A DNA stretch of 64,000 nt, taken from contig NZ_AP025459.1 in the NCBI RefSeq assembly GCF_024347295.1, positions 1,240,001-1,304,000 of the forward strand. The letters run 5' to 3'. Positions 27,579-36,950 of the stretch are shown here, piece by piece. The translations under genes and the position numbers were made by a program. How positions within the stretch are numbered: the stretch's first letter is position 1; every line of letters starts with the position of its first letter. The DNA comes from Vibrio artabrorum. Its GTDB lineage: Bacteria; Pseudomonadota; Gammaproteobacteria; Enterobacterales; Vibrionaceae. The notes below the pieces were generated by a model. That model was not told the DNA's origin. It did no database searches and worked only from the letters and a program-made list of their open reading frames with translations.

Positions 27579-28094
27579 TAACGCTAAGCTAAGTGGCTAA
27601 CAAACTTACCACCTAACCCAATTTGAGCACCTTAATCACAAAACTAAACCGAACTGAAAATGCCGAGCGTTTGTTAGTCCGTCTTAAGCGTTTTGTTAGT
27701 TTGCTACCGCGATAAACCCAAGGTTTAGCGCCAAGGTGCTGAATTGACAACCAAACTACTGGCTTTGAACGCAGATGTAAAATTGAAAACGACAGAACTC
27801 AAAACCAACCAACAAAACGAGCTTGGCTAAGAAGACTTTCATAGATGCCGACAACCACAAATGCAATTTTCAATGCTCACACTTAACTTTCAAAACCAAA
27901 GAAGCAGCGCGCAAGAACATTGAGAAATGAATCTTACTAACACGAAAGAAATGAGTAACACGGAAGCCAATTAACCGAAAAACGGGCTACGCGAGATGCC
28001 TATTTCGATGAAAAGTCTTTGGGAAATAACAGGTGTATAGCTAGAACGAAGAACCCAGCTTTTAGACCAAAACGCTTTTCTGCCCTTTGCAAAC
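27579..28094 (-). repeat. A/B family copy 6 (recombinant pB-dA, 516 bp)
   Basis: B-type proximal segment followed by A-type distal segment; the switch falls in the shared CTTGGCTAAGAAG. Confidence 0.85.
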
Positions 28095-28215
28095 TAACGC
28101 CGCATTAAGGGGTGAACAACGCCACCACCTAACCTAACCCATTGTGCCGTAAACACTAAAACCGATTCAAACTAAAATTGCCAAGCGTTGTGAATCCCTC
28201 TTGAATGCTTTGTTA
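28095..28215 (-). repeat. attC site
   Basis: TAACGCCGCATTAAGGGGTGAAC ... ATGCTTTGTTA. Confidence 0.85.
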
Positions 28216-28227
28216 GCCTTTTTGTTT

Positions 28228-28470
28228 TCAATGCTTCTCTACTTTGCCGCATTTGTCACAACGGTATAGTTTTTCTTTAGCAATATAGTAAGAAGAGCCG
28301 ACTAAACTTCGCCAAAAAACTTCGAAAGAGAAGCCAAGCGCCCGGATAAATGAAAACGCACTTGGCTTCTCTTTACTTTGTTCATCATCGTTAAATGTTG
28401 AAATCAAAGTATGAGGAGTTAATGCATTACAAGATGAACAGTTTAATGGGTATTTTTGGTACTTATTCAT
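28228..28470 (-). CDS. Small two-CxxC zinc-ribbon protein
   Basis: The start at 28470 (80 aa, MNKYQK) is chosen because AGAGG lies eight bases upstream. C11-x2-C14 and C71-x2-C74 frame an amphipathic or hydrophobic middle (SFIRALGFSFEVFW). It shares length and layout with the genes at 13003 and 14739, though sequence identity is low. Confidence 0.68.
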   Translation of the reverse strand: MNKYQKYPLNCSSCNALTPHTLISTFNDDEQSKEKPSAFSFIRALGFSFEVFWRSLVGSSYYIAKEKLYRCDKCGKVEKH

Positions 28471-28512
28471 GTGCATTTCCTCTATTTGATTCCACATGCT
28501 TGGAAAGAAGGC

Positions 28513-28632
28513 TAACGCCCTGTTAAGGTGTGAGCAACGCAATACAAAAGCCTCCGCAAACCACCTTAAACACTAAGCACAACGCATAGTAAAAATGCCA
28601 CGCGTTGCGAATCACTCTTAAACAGTTTGTTA
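28513..28632 (-). repeat. attC site
   Basis: TAACGCCCTGTTAAGGTGTGAG ... ACAGTTTGTTA. Confidence 0.85.
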
Positions 28633-29403
28633 TGTGTGTTGTTTTTTCAATGACCCTGGCGATTTTTCCCCTAACTTCTCAGCTATACCCGTAACATCAA
28701 CACCTTCATAATCCAACTTTTTAACTATGCGGCTTCTTACACTTTTTAAATATTCAAGAAGATGCAATACATGTGAAGTATTTACCTTAATTTTACCATT
28801 TACATCGATTTCCTGAAGGACAACAGCGCGACCGGCTTCAATTAACGAATCTAGAGTTTTGTCTTTTTGTTTGCTCTCTTTAACACAAACAATTCCCAGA
28901 GCAATATGGTTTTCATCGATATCGAAGACTTCATGAGGTAACTTGCCTACCAACATATTAAGATCTCCGCCTTCTTGAACAAACTTCAACACCTCGGGTT
29001 TTAACTGGCGATAACCTTCTACATTTTTCTCGACCCAGTCCAGTGTATCCTTCATATTTTTTCCAACAGAGCTATAGGCTGACCTCTTAATTTCAATAAC
29101 TCCATGCACACTCTGTTGCGGAACTAACGCAAAGCCTGCAGTATCAAATATCGCAGGTAAAGGTGTAGGACTCCAAATCATAAGATCCAACTGCTTTAAC
29201 TTCTCTCCTACTTGAGCTGTACCGATAAGACTTCCTGTAGAGCATATATGTGGTGTCATAAAATTTCGAATTAGCTCAGTCACCGCAGATTCTGCATATG
29301 CACCAATAACAGCTGGATTGCTAGTAAACTTTATAATTTCATTATTAGCGGTAAGCGAATTTACCAGCTGTTCAGTATATGTTTTCCAAAAATAATCGCT
29401 CAT
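28630..29403 (-). CDS. DUF6602-like protein with PD-(D/E)XK-type motif
   Basis: The protein has 257 residues. QLDLMIWSP (D73) followed by VHGVIEIKRS (E104-x-K106) fits a PD-(D/E)XK nuclease core as in DUF6602 proteins. No partner gene lies in the cassette. A solitary nuclease-fold protein in a mobile cassette suggests phage or plasmid defence, which is inference. Confidence 0.65.
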   Translation of the reverse strand: MSDYFWKTYTEQLVNSLTANNEIIKFTSNPAVIGAYAESAVTELIRNFMTPHICSTGSLIGTAQVGEKLKQLDLMIWSPTPLPAIFDTAGFALVPQQSVHGVIEIKRSAYSSVGKNMKDTLDWVEKNVEGYRQLKPEVLKFVQEGGDLNMLVGKLPHEVFDIDENHIALGIVCVKESKQKDKTLDSLIEAGRAVVLQEIDVNGKIKVNTSHVLHLLEYLKSVRSRIVKKLDYEGVDVTGIAEKLGEKSPGSLKKQHT

Positions 29404-29421
29404 TTTAAACCTCGAAACACA

Positions 29422-29541
29422 TAACGCCCGCTTAAGGGGCAGCCAACGCTACTACCAACTTACCGCATAACACCGTAATCACAAAAACCAACGCATAGTA
29501 AAAATGCCGCGCGTTGGCTGTCCCTCTTGAAGCGTTTGTTA
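29422..29541 (-). repeat. attC site
   Basis: TAACGCCCGCTTAAGGGGCAGCC ... AGCGTTTGTTA. Confidence 0.85.
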
Positions 29542-29546
29542 TGCGT

Positions 29547-29822
29547 TTACTCAAAGATTTCATAGTAACGTTCAACATTTACCGTCACTTTGCCCCAGTT
29601 AGAAGCCTTAACTCTTTTTTGATGGCGCTCGAAAGCAGCTTTATCAGTGAACTCTTCATAAACGTCAAAACGAAGAGGATTCTCTGAATTTTCAGTGACG
29701 CTAAACGTAATACAACCAATCTCTTCTAGAGTAAGACGCTTATGGTTCACCAACTCATTTTTTACCAATTCAAGATCCGATTCAGGAACTAAAATAAAAC
29801 CTTTTAATGTTACTTTTGACAT
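29547..29822 (-). CDS. ABM-family monooxygenase-like protein (YgiN-like)
   Basis: The protein has 91 residues with GAGGG before the start. The ferredoxin-like layout VTLKGFILVPESDLELVKNE ... FDVYEEFTDKAAFERHQ is typical of antibiotic-biosynthesis-monooxygenase (quinol monooxygenase-like) proteins. Substrate unknown. Confidence 0.8.
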   Translation of the reverse strand: MSKVTLKGFILVPESDLELVKNELVNHKRLTLEEIGCITFSVTENSENPLRFDVYEEFTDKAAFERHQKRVKASNWGKVTVNVERYYEIFE

Positions 29823-29840
29823 GAATTCCCTCGTGACGCA

Positions 29841-30356
29841 TAACGCTAAGCTAAGTGGCTAACAAACTTACCACTCACCTCAATTTGAGCACCTTAATCA
29901 CAAAACTAAACCGAACCGAAAATGCCGAGCGTTTGTTAGTCCGTCTTAAGCGTTTTGTTAGTTTGCTACCGCGATAAACCCAAGGTTTAGCGCCAAGGTG
30001 CTGAATTGACAACCAAACTACTGGCTTTGAATGCAGATGTAAAATTGAAAACTACGAATATCAAATTCACACAACAAAACGAGCTTGGCTAAGAAGACTT
30101 TCATAGATGCCGACAACCGCAAATGCAATTTTCAATGCTCACACTTAACTTTCAAAACCAAAGAAGCAGCGCGCAAGAACATTGAGAAATGAATCTTACT
30201 AACACGAAAGAAATGAGTAACACGGAAGCCAATTAACCGAAAAACGGGCTACGCGAGATGCCTATTTCGCTGAAAAGTCTTTGGGAAATAACAGGTGTAT
30301 AGCTAAAACGCAGAACCAAGCTTTTAGACCAAAACGCTTTTCTGCCCTTTGCAAAC
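29841..30356 (-). repeat. A/B family copy 7 (type A, pA-dA, 516 bp)
   Basis: Its attC has CTTACCACTCACCTC, shared with copy 13. Confidence 0.85.
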
Positions 30357-30905
30357 TAACGCTAAGCTAAGTGGCTAACAAACCTGCCACCCCACCCAAT
30401 TTGAACACCTTAATCACACAACTAAACCGAATCAAAAATGCCAAGCGTTTGTTAGTCCGTCTTAAGCGCTTTGTTAGTTTGCCACCGCGATAAAGCCAAA
30501 GGTTTAGCGCCAAGGTGCTGAATTAACTATAAAACTACTTGTTTTGAACGCAGATGTAAAATTGAAAACGACAGAACTCAAAACCAACCAACAAAACGAG
30601 CTTGGCTAAGAAGCGACATGCGCGAGACAACCACAGTTTGAAGGATTAGAGCTGGCAAAGGATTCGTCCGATGAACTTAACAGCCAAGTACGACAAAACC
30701 TGTTGAGAGCAACTTAGCCCCCACAAAAAAGAAGCCGCGCCAAAGAACGTAGCGAAAAAGTTAGAACCAGTAAACGACTAACCCACCACAAACACTGCAC
30801 ACACAGTGCCCCCGGAAAGTTCGTGAGATTAGAAAACGAACAGGTGTATAGCTAGAACGCAAAAACCAGCTTTTAGACCAAAACGCTTTTCTGCCCTTTG
30901 CAAAC
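30357..30905 (-). repeat. A/B family copy 8 (type B, pB-dB, 549 bp)
   Basis: Hairpin flank reads GCGATAAAGCCAAAGG. Distal segment closely matches copies 18 and 23 (GCGAGACAACCACAG). Confidence 0.85.
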
Positions 30906-31452
30906 TAACGCTAAGCTAAGTGGCTAACAAACTTACCACCCAACCCAATTTGAGCACCTTAATCACTAAACTAAACCGAACCGAAAATGCCGAGCGTTTG
31001 TTAGTCCGTCTTAAGCGTTTTGTTAGTTTGCTACCGCGATAAACCAAAGGTTTAGCGCCAAGGTGCTGAATTGACGACCAAACTACTGGCTTTAAACGAA
31101 GATGTAAAATTGAAAACTACGAATCTCAAACCCACACGCCAAACGTCCTTGGCTAAGAAGCGACATGCGCCAGACAACTACGGTTTGAAGGACAATAACT
31201 GGCAAAGGATTCGTTCGATGAACTTAACAGCCAAGTGCGACAAAGCCAGTTGAGAGCAACTTAGCCGCAACAAAAAAGAAACCACACCAAATAACGTGGC
31301 GAAAAAATTAGAGCCCGTAAACGACTAACCCACCACAAACACTGCACACATAGTGCCACCGGAAAGTTCATGAAATTAGAAAACGAACAGGTGTATAGCT
31401 AGAACGCAAAACCCAGCTTTTAAACCAAAACGCTTTTCTGCCCTTTGCAAAC
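30906..31452 (-). repeat. A/B family copy 9 (recombinant pA-dB, 547 bp)
   Basis: A diverged pA segment (CTACGAATCTCAAACCC) joins a dB segment. A 60-codon plus-strand frame at 31071 is present only because of local changes and has no ribosome site. Confidence 0.8.
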
Positions 31453-31968
31453 TAACGCTAAGCTAAGTGGCTAACAAACCTACCACCCAACCCAATTTGA
31501 ACACCTTAATCACAAAACCAAACCGAACCAAAAATGCCAAGCGTTTGTTAGTCCGTCTTAAGCGTTTTGTTAGTTTGCTACCGCGATAAACCCAAGGTTT
31601 AGCGCCAAGGTGCTGAATTGACAACCAAACTACTGGCTTTGAACGCAGATGTAAAATTGAAAACTACGAATATCAAATTCACACAACAAAACGAGCTTGG
31701 CTAAGAAGACTTTCATAGATGCCGACAACCGCAAATGCAATTTTCAATGCTCACACTTAACTTTCAAAACCAAAGAAGCAGCGCGCAAGAACATTGAGAA
31801 ATGAACCTTACTAACACGGAAGAAATGAGTAACACAGAAGCTAATTAACCGAAAAACAGGCTACGCGAGATGCCTATTTCGATGAAAAGTCTTTGGGAAA
31901 TAACAGGTGTATAGCTAGAACGAAGAACCCAGCTTTTAGACCAAAACGCTTTTCTGCCCTTTGCAAAC
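31453..31968 (-). repeat. A/B family copy 10 (type A, pA-dA, 516 bp)
   Basis: Ends a second run of four family copies in tandem (29841-31968). Confidence 0.85.
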
Positions 31969-32090
31969 TAACGCCGCATTAAGGTGTGAGCAACGCTACC
32001 ACGAAACTAAACCATACCACCGTAAACACAAAACCCAACGATGGAATGAAAAATGCCAAGCGTTGGGAATCACTCTTAAATGCTTTGTTA
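31969..32090 (-). repeat. attC site
   Basis: TAACGCCGCATTAAGGTGTGAG ... ATGCTTTGTTA. Confidence 0.85.
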
Positions 32091-32774
32091 TAAGGTTTGT
32101 TCACTTGAATACATTTCTGCCCACAACGTTTTCACCGTTAACAAAGTTCCAACTGCATTAAATAGTTGTAAAGCTTCAAGCTTATTCGAGCTTATACGCC
32201 CACGACCATGCATAACCCAATGTCGGTTTAAGTCATTAGGAACGCCACCCGAAAATGCTGAAGGTTTAAACAGATTTCTGACATATTCTTTGATAGAAAG
32301 CATCTTAAGAGTATCTATTCCTGCATAGTGATTACTTTCAATACCGTTCTTAATTGGATCTTGATAATGGGTTTTATTAACATCGAAATTATATATTTTA
32401 ATAGACAATAAACCTTCAAATATTACTAAAAGTGCAGGAATACAAATCACATATTTCCCTGCAAGGTAACAGCTAATGCATTCATGCATTAGGTCTTTCC
32501 ATTGCTCAGGGCAATCATCAAGTATGTCCTCAAGGAGACTTTCGGCATTTTGGTTATAGTTATTTTCCCAAGACTCTATTAGTAGGTTTTGATCGCTTTT
32601 CAATGGTTCAAAACTAGTAATACCCAACCAATTTATAAATGCAGGAATCGTCCAACCTTGTCTTGCCAAGTCAGCAACAGGCTCGCTCAACTCTGAGATA
32701 AGCCAATCATTGTATTTTTTAGAGAAATCGACAATATCAATATTCTTTAGGAACTCTATGATAGTTTTCGACAT
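32088..32774 (-). CDS. HEPN-like protein with R-x4-H motif
   Basis: The protein has 228 residues from the ATG at 32774; the longer frame translates attC. It is mostly helical. NRHWVMHGRG carries R184-x4-H189 with the N-R...HG context seen in HEPN ribonuclease domains and Abi-type proteins. No antitoxin or nucleotidyltransferase sits beside it. I infer a possible RNase effector; the fold assignment is by motif only. Confidence 0.55.
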   Translation of the reverse strand: MSKTIIEFLKNIDIVDFSKKYNDWLISELSEPVADLARQGWTIPAFINWLGITSFEPLKSDQNLLIESWENNYNQNAESLLEDILDDCPEQWKDLMHECISCYLAGKYVICIPALLVIFEGLLSIKIYNFDVNKTHYQDPIKNGIESNHYAGIDTLKMLSIKEYVRNLFKPSAFSGGVPNDLNRHWVMHGRGRISSNKLEALQLFNAVGTLLTVKTLWAEMYSSEQTL

Positions 32775-32787
32775 AATCTGAACCTTA

Positions 32788-32907
32788 TAACGCCTTGTTA
32801 AGGGGTGAGCAACGCAATACCGAAGTTGTCGCATACCACCTTAATCACTTAAAACAACGCATAGTAAAAATGCCACGTGTTGCGAATCCCACTTGAACAA
32901 TTTGTTA
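32788..32907 (-). repeat. attC site
   Basis: TAACGCCTTGTTAAGGGG ... ACAATTTGTTA. Confidence 0.85.
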
Positions 32908-33381
32908 TGCGTGTTGTTCCAGTGATTTTGTCATTGGAATACAATCCAGACTAATACCTCTTGGTGAATGGTAAGTAGATACTTTATCCCCCATAAATCC
33001 AAAAGAGCGATAGAAAGGTGCAGCATTTAAAGTGGACTCTAATTTTAGCAAGCACAAACCATTTTCTTTGGCCAAGATTTCTAAAAAATTGAGCATTTTT
33101 TTGGCCGCACCGACTCCAAAGTATTCAGGCGCTACAAAAATAGCGTCTACCATACCTGTTTCGATATTAAGCTTACCACTACCAATTACTTGACCATCAG
33201 TTTCAGAAACGTAAAAAGTATTAATTACATCTTGAACAAAGCCATCAGAAACTCCACCATGCGTCCACAAGGAGAGCTGTTCTTTCGTATAATGGGCTGC
33301 ACATTTGTCTAAAATAGCGCGTCTTCTTAATTCATAAATTATGTGAACATCAGCTTCAGTAGCTTTTCTAACTACGATCAA
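32905..33381 (-). CDS. GNAT N-acetyltransferase
   Basis: The protein has 158 residues starting at TTG (33381) with GGAGGAG five bases upstream. YFGVGAAKKMLNFLE is the acetyl-CoA loop and APFYRSFGFM the C-terminal motif; the N-terminal RKATEADVHIIYELRRRAI is typical of the family. Confidence 0.83.
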   Translation of the reverse strand: MIVVRKATEADVHIIYELRRRAILDKCAAHYTKEQLSLWTHGGVSDGFVQDVINTFYVSETDGQVIGSGKLNIETGMVDAIFVAPEYFGVGAAKKMLNFLEILAKENGLCLLKLESTLNAAPFYRSFGFMGDKVSTYHSPRGISLDCIPMTKSLEQHA

Positions 33382-33406
33382 AATAACTCCTCCGGTGTTT
33401 TACGCA

Positions 33407-33922
33407 TAACGCTAAGCTAAGTGGCTAACAAACCTACCACCTAACCCAATTTGAGCACCTTAATCACGCAGCCAAACCGAATCAAAAATGCCGAGCGTTT
33501 GTTAGTCCGTCTTAAGCGTTTTGTTAGTTTGCTACCGCGACAAACCCAAAGTTTAGCGCCAAGGTGCTGAATTGACTACCAAACTACTGGCTTTGAACGC
33601 AGATGTAAAATTGAAAACTACGAATATCAAATTCACACAACAAAACGGGCTTGGCTAAGAAGACTTTCATAGATGCCGACAACCGCAAATGCAATTTTCA
33701 ATGCTCACACTTAACTTTCAAAACCAAAGAAGCAGCGCGCAAGAACATTGAGAAATGAACCTTACTAACACGGAAGAAATGAGTAACACAGAAGCTAATT
33801 AACCGAAAAACGGGCTACGCGAGATGCCTATTTCGCTGAAAAGTCTTTGGGAAATAACAGGTGTATAGCTAGAACGAAGAACCCAGCTTTTAGACCAAAA
33901 CGCTTTTCTGCCCTTTGCAAAC
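33407..33922 (-). repeat. A/B family copy 11 (type A, pA-dA, 516 bp)
   Basis: Hairpin arm altered (GCGACAAACCCAAAGTTTAGCGC), shortening the stem. Confidence 0.85.
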
Positions 33923-34044
33923 TAACGCCGCGTTAAGTGGTGAGCAACGCCTACCACCATACCTAAACCATTGTGACATAAACACTTAACCAAAAATAAG
34001 CCGAAAATGCCGAGCGTTGGGAATCCGTCTTAAACGCTTTGTTA
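33923..34044 (-). repeat. attC site
   Basis: TAACGCCGCGTTAAGTGGTGAG ... CGCTTTGTTA, the type occupied by IS1111 copy 1. Confidence 0.85.
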
Positions 34045-34194
34045 TAAGCGTAGCCACGTTGCGCTCCGTATGTTGATTCACGTACGTAAACATACCAAAC
34101 CCACAGAAATACTGATACATGTCGGTAGACACAGTTGCATATTGTTGTAGTATCATACCCATACTAAAACCAAGCTTAAAGAGCGAGAGCGCAG

Positions 34195-34944
34195 ATGCAA
34201 CTTTCCGTTATTCCAAACACCCTCGAAGATTTTAACTTACACGAGTTGACTACAATTCAACTCGGAGATGAGTTTTATTTTATTGCAGATGAAGTAACCG
34301 CTGCTCTTGACTACGCCGATAGAAAAGCACCAATCGATAAGTTAGATGCGGAAGACAAAATGCTGTCTCCTCATCCGATTGGAGGGCACATGTATGTCCT
34401 CATCAGTGAAGCCGCACTTTACGAACTAGTTTTCGCGAGTAAGAAACCAAACGCGAAAAAGTTCCAACGCTGGGTAACTAGAGAAGTTCTACCCGAGATT
34501 CGAAAGACGGGTCACTACGGAAAGGTAAAACTACCCGGTTTTGTAAACCGATTTAACTTGAACTATGGACGCGTTTCGAGAGGCTACTTTTCAGTAGTTA
34601 GTGAGTTATTCATTCGTCTATACGGTTCATTAGAAATGTTAGGCTATGAAATTCCAGACCAAGCTCAAGATGGCAAAGACATTCGACCAGATGTCAGCGT
34701 TGGTAGGCTATTTTCCAGTTACCTAACAGATAACCACCCTGAGCATGCTGATAGTTACCAAATGTATAGCCACCTATTTGGCAATGGGCACACTCGTGAT
34801 GCTCGCGAGTATCCAAACGAACTATTACCGTTATTTATTAAGTTTGTTGATGAAGTTTGGATACCAAGTAAGGCAAAAGACTACTTTAAAGGACGAGACC
34901 CAGTAGCTCTTGAATACTTGCCTAAACTAATTGAAGTACACTAA
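34195..34944 (+). CDS. BRO-N domain protein (phage antirepressor-like)
   Basis: The protein has 249 residues. The BRO-N domain covers about 15-120: FYFIADEVTAALDYADR, then ISEAALYELVFASKKPNAKKFQRW and VTREVLPEIRKTGHY. The C-terminal half is unique. It reads against the array and has a 150-bp leader containing an ACGTACGT palindrome, so it probably has its own promoter, and its own terminator follows. Phage antirepressors with this domain block repressors; why one sits in an integron cassette is unknown. Confidence 0.85.
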   Translation: MQLSVIPNTLEDFNLHELTTIQLGDEFYFIADEVTAALDYADRKAPIDKLDAEDKMLSPHPIGGHMYVLISEAALYELVFASKKPNAKKFQRWVTREVLPEIRKTGHYGKVKLPGFVNRFNLNYGRVSRGYFSVVSELFIRLYGSLEMLGYEIPDQAQDGKDIRPDVSVGRLFSSYLTDNHPEHADSYQMYSHLFGNGHTRDAREYPNELLPLFIKFVDEVWIPSKAKDYFKGRDPVALEYLPKLIEVH

Positions 34945-34953
34945 ACAGTGCAG

Positions 34954-34980
34954 AAGAGGTCGAAAGACCTCTTTTTTTTT
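34954..34980 (+). terminator. Intrinsic terminator of the BRO-N gene
   Basis: AAGAGGTC-GAAA-GACCTCTT followed by a T run; nine or more T. Confidence 0.9.
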
Positions 34981-34989
34981 GAGAGCTTA

Positions 34990-35090
34990 TAACGCCGCAA
35001 TAACACGTGCGAAAGACCGACTTACAAAACAAATTATACTCCAAACCGCGAATGCCGAATGTAAATAGCATCGTGTTGATTGCTTTGTTA
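34990..35090 (-). repeat. attC site, short type
   Basis: TAACGCCGCAATAACACGTGCG ... TTGCTTTGTTA, like 20332. Confidence 0.8.
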
Positions 35091-35552
35091 TACGAGCCTT
35101 GCTTTCGCTCCAATTAACTTGGTAAAGAACTGATTTACCAAGCTTTGCTGTAAATTGAGTTTAATTAGGCTGGCTCAATTAAGCGAGCAAAATATCCAAT
35201 CAACAGCAATAACTGTGAAACGAAGCAATCCCTTTTTCTTACACCATTTGTACGATTTGGTTTCAGCCAGTTTGGAGCAGATAAACCAAATATCCCAACA
35301 ACAATTGGGATTGAAAATGTTGAGGGAAAAACACTGATGCAGACTAAAATGAGGCATAACCAAAGAACAATTGAAGCGTAAACTAGCCGCTGAAACACCT
35401 GAATTTAGGGCAATAATAGTTCAATGCCGAACCTGATGAAACGAACACCAAAAGGCAACAAAGAAAAAGGAAAACCACCCTACTTTCACACCTAAAAAAC
35501 TAATGGTTCAATCGCTGAACTGAACCAAAAAACTGCATTCTCAGAGTTCGTA
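35091..35552 (-). repeat. Gene-less or gene-poor single-copy cassette body
   Basis: A perfect 9-bp hairpin CTTGGTAAA / TTTACCAAG lies about 35 bases right of the attC, comparable in position to hairpins of the multicopy gene-less families. A 77-codon hydrophobic frame (35165-35398, GTG start, two possible helices) lacks a usable ribosome site, so I do not call it a gene. Confidence 0.5.
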
Positions 35553-36068
35553 TAACGCTAAGCTAAGTGGCTAACAAACCTGCCACCTAACCCAATTTGA
35601 GCACCTTAATCACAAAACTAAACCAAACTGAAAATGCCGAGCGTTTGTTAGTCCGTCTTAAGCGTTTTGTTAGTTTGCTACCGCGATAAACCAAAGGTTT
35701 AGCGCCAAGGTGCTGAATTGACTACCAAACTACTGGCTTTGAACGGAGATGTAAAATTGAAAACTACGAATATCAAATTCACACAACAAAACGAGCTTGG
35801 CTAAGAAGACTTTCATAGATGCCGACAACCGCAAATGCAATTTTCAATGCTCACACTTAACTTTCAAAACCAAAGAAGCAGCGCGCAAGAACATTGAGAA
35901 ATGAATCTTACTAACACGAAAGAAATGAGTAACACAGAAGCTAATTAACCGAAAAACAGGCTACGCGAGATGCCTATTTCGATGAAAAGTCTTTGGGAAA
36001 TAACAGGTGTATAGCTAGAACGAAGAACCAAGCTTTTAGACCAAAACGCTTTTCTGCCCTTTGCAAAC
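35553..36068 (-). repeat. A/B family copy 12 (type A, pA-dA, 516 bp)
   Basis: Close to copy 5 in sequence through the attC and body. Confidence 0.85.
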
Positions 36069-36189
36069 TAACGCCCGGCTAAGGGGTTGACAACGCTCCG
36101 CCGGACTCAAAAAACACACTGTAAACACTGGGCTTCAATTTTGTACTAAAGTCGCCAAGCGTTGGCAATCCCTCTTGAGCCGTTTGTTA
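36069..36189 (-). repeat. attC site
   Basis: TAACGCCCGGCTAAGGGG ... GCCGTTTGTTA, with unusual GC-rich internal arms. Confidence 0.85.
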
Positions 36190-36249
36190 GTTGCCCTCGT
36201 TCGACTCTAGTGCTAACATTTGTACACACGTAAACTTAGGGAGCTACTC

Positions 36250-36534
36250 ATGGACACTAGAATTCAATTTCGTGTTGATGACGAAATTAAACGTTTAGCC
36301 CAACAAATGGCTGAGAGCCAAGGTCGCACACTCAGCGATGCTTGCCGTGAACTTACTGAACAAATGGCTGAGCAACAAAGAAAAACATTATCTCATGACG
36401 CTTGGTTAACTGAACAAATAAACCTAGCATTTGAGAAGTTTGACTCAGGAAAATCTTCATTTGTTGAACATAACTCTGCTAAAGCACGGATGGCTGAACG
36501 AAAGGCCAAAATTCGTAATCGAGGCCAGCAATGA
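36250..36534 (+). CDS. RelB/DinJ-type antitoxin
   Basis: The protein has 94 residues from the ATG at 36250 with AGGGAG seven bases upstream. The N-terminal ribbon-helix-helix MDTRIQFRVDDEIKRLAQQMAES matches RelB/DinJ antitoxins; the C-terminal part is acidic then basic and should bind the toxin. It overlaps the next gene by ATGA, and the pair reads against the array from its own promoter. Likely autorepressed with the toxin. Confidence 0.85.
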   Translation: MDTRIQFRVDDEIKRLAQQMAESQGRTLSDACRELTEQMAEQQRKTLSHDAWLTEQINLAFEKFDSGKSSFVEHNSAKARMAERKAKIRNRGQQ

Positions 36535-36809
36535 TTTTATGGGAAGAAGAATCGCTAAATGATCGTGAGAAGATCTTTGAGTTTCTTTATGACTTTAACC
36601 CTGATGCGGCTGAAAAAACTGATGAAATTATTGAGGCTAAAGTAGAAAACTTACTCGAACAACCATTGATGGGTGTTCAACGGGATGGAATTCGAGGACG
36701 ATTACTCATTATTCCCGAAATCTCAATGATCGTTTCGTACTGGGTAGAAGGTTCAATTATTCGCATAATGCGAGTTCTACACCAGAAGCAGAAATTCCCT
36801 ACCGATTGA
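36531..36809 (+). CDS. RelE/ParE-superfamily toxin
   Basis: The protein has 92 residues. ILWEEESLNDREKIFEFLYD, the middle NLLEQPLMGVQRDGIRGRLLII, and the end IIRIMRVLHQKQKFP follow the RelE/ParE pattern. The sequence does not decide between mRNA cleavage (RelE) and gyrase inhibition (ParE). Cassette TA pairs are thought to stabilise large arrays. Confidence 0.87.
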   Translation: MILWEEESLNDREKIFEFLYDFNPDAAEKTDEIIEAKVENLLEQPLMGVQRDGIRGRLLIIPEISMIVSYWVEGSIIRIMRVLHQKQKFPTD

Positions 36810-36827
36810 TTGTAATCGGTGGGCAAC

Positions 36828-36950
36828 TAACGCCCAATTAAGGGGTGAACAACGCCTCCACCCAAACCTAAAGCATTGTGCCATAAACACTAAATTTGAA
36901 GTAGAAGCAAAAATGCCAAGCGTTGTGAATCCCTCTTAAATTGCTTGTTA
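36828..36950 (-). repeat. attC site
   Basis: TAACGCCCAATTAAGGGGTGAAC ... ATTGCTTGTTA, near-identical to 56870 and 61702. Confidence 0.85.

Noticed and set aside
31071..31253. 60-codon plus-strand frame in A/B copy 9
   Set aside because: Present in only one copy, no ribosome site, disrupted by stops in other copies.
35165..35398. 77-codon hydrophobic frame with two possible helices
   Set aside because: GTG start without a usable ribosome site and an overlapping frame on the other strand; kept only as a note in the cassette entry.
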